Translations under genes and position numbers: made by a program
NCBI GenBank assembly: GCA_016234205.1
Contig: JACRGN010000041.1
Span: forward strand, 1 to 6,600
DNA from: Nitrospinota bacterium
Lineage (GTDB): Bacteria > Nitrospinota > Nitrospinia > UBA9942
Direction of reading: 5' to 3'
Length of the DNA: 6,600 bases
Notes under the pieces: model-generated
What the model saw: only the letters and a program-made list of their open reading frames with translations
The model's database searches: none
Told to the model about the DNA's origin: nothing
Shown: positions 5,492-6,600 of the stretch, one piece after another
Layout: each line of letters opens with the position of its first letter
Numbering within the stretch: the first letter of the stretch is position 1

Positions 5492-6589
5492 TCGTTTTAT
5501 CTCCTCAGTAATGTCAATACCTACAGGACACCATGTTATACATCGTCCACACCCTACACAACCGGAAGTCCCGAACTGATCAATCCATGAGGCAAGTTTA
5601 TGTGTCATCCACTGGCGGTAACGGCCCCTTGCCGAGGAGCGGAAATTACCACCAAAGACCCTGGCAAAGTCCATAGTAAAGCATGAATCCCATCTCTTCC
5701 ATCGCTCTGCATTTTCACCTGTCAGGTCGGTAACATCCTCAACAGTTGTGCAGAAACAGGTGGGACATACCATAGTGCAATTTGCACAGGTAAGACATCT
5801 GGAAGCAACATCATCCCAATGCCTGCTTTCAAGGTTAGCGTATAACAGTTCTTTTATATCCTTTGTATCCATTGACTTATTCATTTGTTTGGCAGTTGTC
5901 TGAACAAGCCTATTTGCATTTTCTATTTCCGATTGCCCTGCAACAGTGTGTGGAATTTTACTCATAAGCTCATTACCCTTCTCACTCCCAGCCTCAACAA
6001 TAAAATAATGCCCCCCTTTGTCAATAACCTCCGTAAGTGCTATATCAAATCCATTGTCAGCCTTCGGGCCGCTATTCATTGAAACGCAAAAACATGTACC
6101 ACCTGCCTGTGTACAGTTGACAGCCACAATGAATACCTTTTCCTTTCTATTTTTATATACAGTATCAATATATTTCCCATCATTAAAAACCTTATTCTGT
6201 ATATTGATAGCCTGCAGTTCACATGGTCTAACACCAATAAAGGCATAATTCGGAACCGATGCATCTTTAGAATCTGAATTGACCTTAAATGATTTTCCTT
6301 TCCTAACTGCTGAAAATAATTTGACCCTCGGCGGGAAAAGAAATCTCTTCCATGCATAGGGGCTTAGGTTATAACCAAAGTAAGAATTATCACCCCGTCT
6401 CTTTAATCTATAAGTTGCTGCAGACTGCTCATCAGTCCAGCCAACAGGAAGCTCATTGGCAGAGTCAATAGTATCATATACAATACTGCCCTCCCTGACT
6501 GTAGGAGCAACTATTGTATAACCACGCTCTTTTAAAGAATCAAACAATATATTAAGCTGTCTTGACTCTATCTTTAGATGTGATTTCAC
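5474..6589 (-). CDS. hydB: Sulfhydrogenase beta subunit, iron-sulfur electron-transfer protein
   Basis: A 371-residue cytoplasmic subunit that relays electrons between gamma and delta through iron-sulfur clusters. The N-terminal part has the family landmarks GYTIVAPTVREGSIVYD, ELPVGWTDEQ at 46-55 and YRLKRR. The central part has GVRPCELQAI at 119-128 and cysteines C159, C166 and C168. The C-terminus holds a ferredoxin-like pair of cluster motifs: C265, C268, C271 and C275 with extra C278 and C280, then C344, C347, C350 and C354 (GCVGCGRC..WCP). The start is a GTG at 6589 with GAGG 5 bases upstream. The frame stays open to the window edge, so a start a few codons further up cannot be excluded. 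AsrA of anaerobic sulfite reductase is a homolog; the hydrogenase neighbours favour HydB. The last residues RLKIED are encoded by repeat DNA. Confidence 0.94.
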   Translation of the reverse strand: MKSHLKIESRQLNILFDSLKERGYTIVAPTVREGSIVYDTIDSANELPVGWTDEQSAATYRLKRRGDNSYFGYNLSPYAWKRFLFPPRVKLFSAVRKGKSFKVNSDSKDASVPNYAFIGVRPCELQAINIQNKVFNDGKYIDTVYKNRKEKVFIVAVNCTQAGGTCFCVSMNSGPKADNGFDIALTEVIDKGGHYFIVEAGSEKGNELMSKIPHTVAGQSEIENANRLVQTTAKQMNKSMDTKDIKELLYANLESRHWDDVASRCLTCANCTMVCPTCFCTTVEDVTDLTGENAERWKRWDSCFTMDFARVFGGNFRSSARGRYRQWMTHKLASWIDQFGTSGCVGCGRCITWCPVGIDITEEIKRLKIED

Positions 6590-6594
6590 TATTT

Positions 6595-6598
6595 CCTC
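6595..6598 (-). promoter_or_regulatory. Shine-Dalgarno site for the GTG start of hydrogenase beta
   Basis: GAGG on the minus strand, 5 bases before GTG 6589. It supports a GTG start at the very edge of the window; no promoter for the operon is visible, so it lies further right or the operon has earlier genes. Confidence 0.5.
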
Positions 6599-6600
6599 AC

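Noticed and set aside
6076..6357. Minus-strand 93-codon frame inside beta
   Set aside because: It is an alternative frame of the well-supported beta subunit and shows no domain of its own. The same applies to the plus-strand frames at 5885-6082 and 6018-6248.
4077..6589. Anaerobic sulfite reductase (AsrAB) instead of hydrogenase subunits
   Set aside because: Beta and gamma are homologous to AsrA and AsrB, but they are followed by a hydrogenase small subunit and a large subunit with the RICGICP motif, not by a siroheme sulfite reductase.

Overview
All credible genes in this window lie on the minus strand and read from the right edge to the left edge. The backbone is a cytoplasmic group 3b-type [NiFe] hydrogenase ("sulfhydrogenase") operon in the order beta, cyclic-nucleotide-like domain protein, gamma, delta, alpha. 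Apart from the extra small protein after beta, this is the hydBGDA order known from Pyrococcus furiosus. Beta (5474-6589) is the iron-sulfur electron-transfer subunit. A small CRP-like sensor domain without a DNA-binding domain follows (4941-5402). Gamma (4077-4919) is the FAD/NAD(P)H diaphorase subunit, delta (3233-4006) is the hydrogenase small subunit, and alpha (1-431, cut by the left edge) is the Ni-Fe catalytic large subunit.

The unusual part is the 2.8 kb between delta and alpha, which would normally be adjacent. It holds two gene pairs. The first is a secreted monoheme cytochrome c with a long unassigned C-terminal region (1828-3219), overlapping a four-helix membrane protein (1415-1837). 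The second is a HEPN protein (756-1148) overlapping a minimal nucleotidyltransferase (463-783), which has the architecture of a HEPN/MNT toxin-antitoxin module. A 266-base, very AT-rich gap separates the two pairs. It carries an imperfect inverted repeat and -10-like boxes, so it may hold a new promoter for HEPN, MNT and alpha.

The hydrogenase probably moves electrons between H2 and NAD(P)H in the cytoplasm: NAD(P)H to FAD and [2Fe-2S] in gamma, then clusters in beta and delta, then the Ni-Fe site in alpha. The cytochrome pair should sit in the periplasm and inner membrane, so it cannot take part directly in that reaction. It either has an unrelated job and travels with the operon, or it links envelope redox state to hydrogenase expression.

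The organism is a bacterium with a two-membrane or at least exported cytochrome c lifestyle, moderately low GC and anaerobic or microaerobic metabolism. Nitrospirota, Nitrospinota, Planctomycetota (anammox-like) or a deltaproteobacterial lineage are plausible, but the window does not decide. Short dispersed-type repeats lie in the intergenic spaces at 4026-4069 and 5425-5491. No tRNA, rRNA, CRISPR array or transposase gene is visible.
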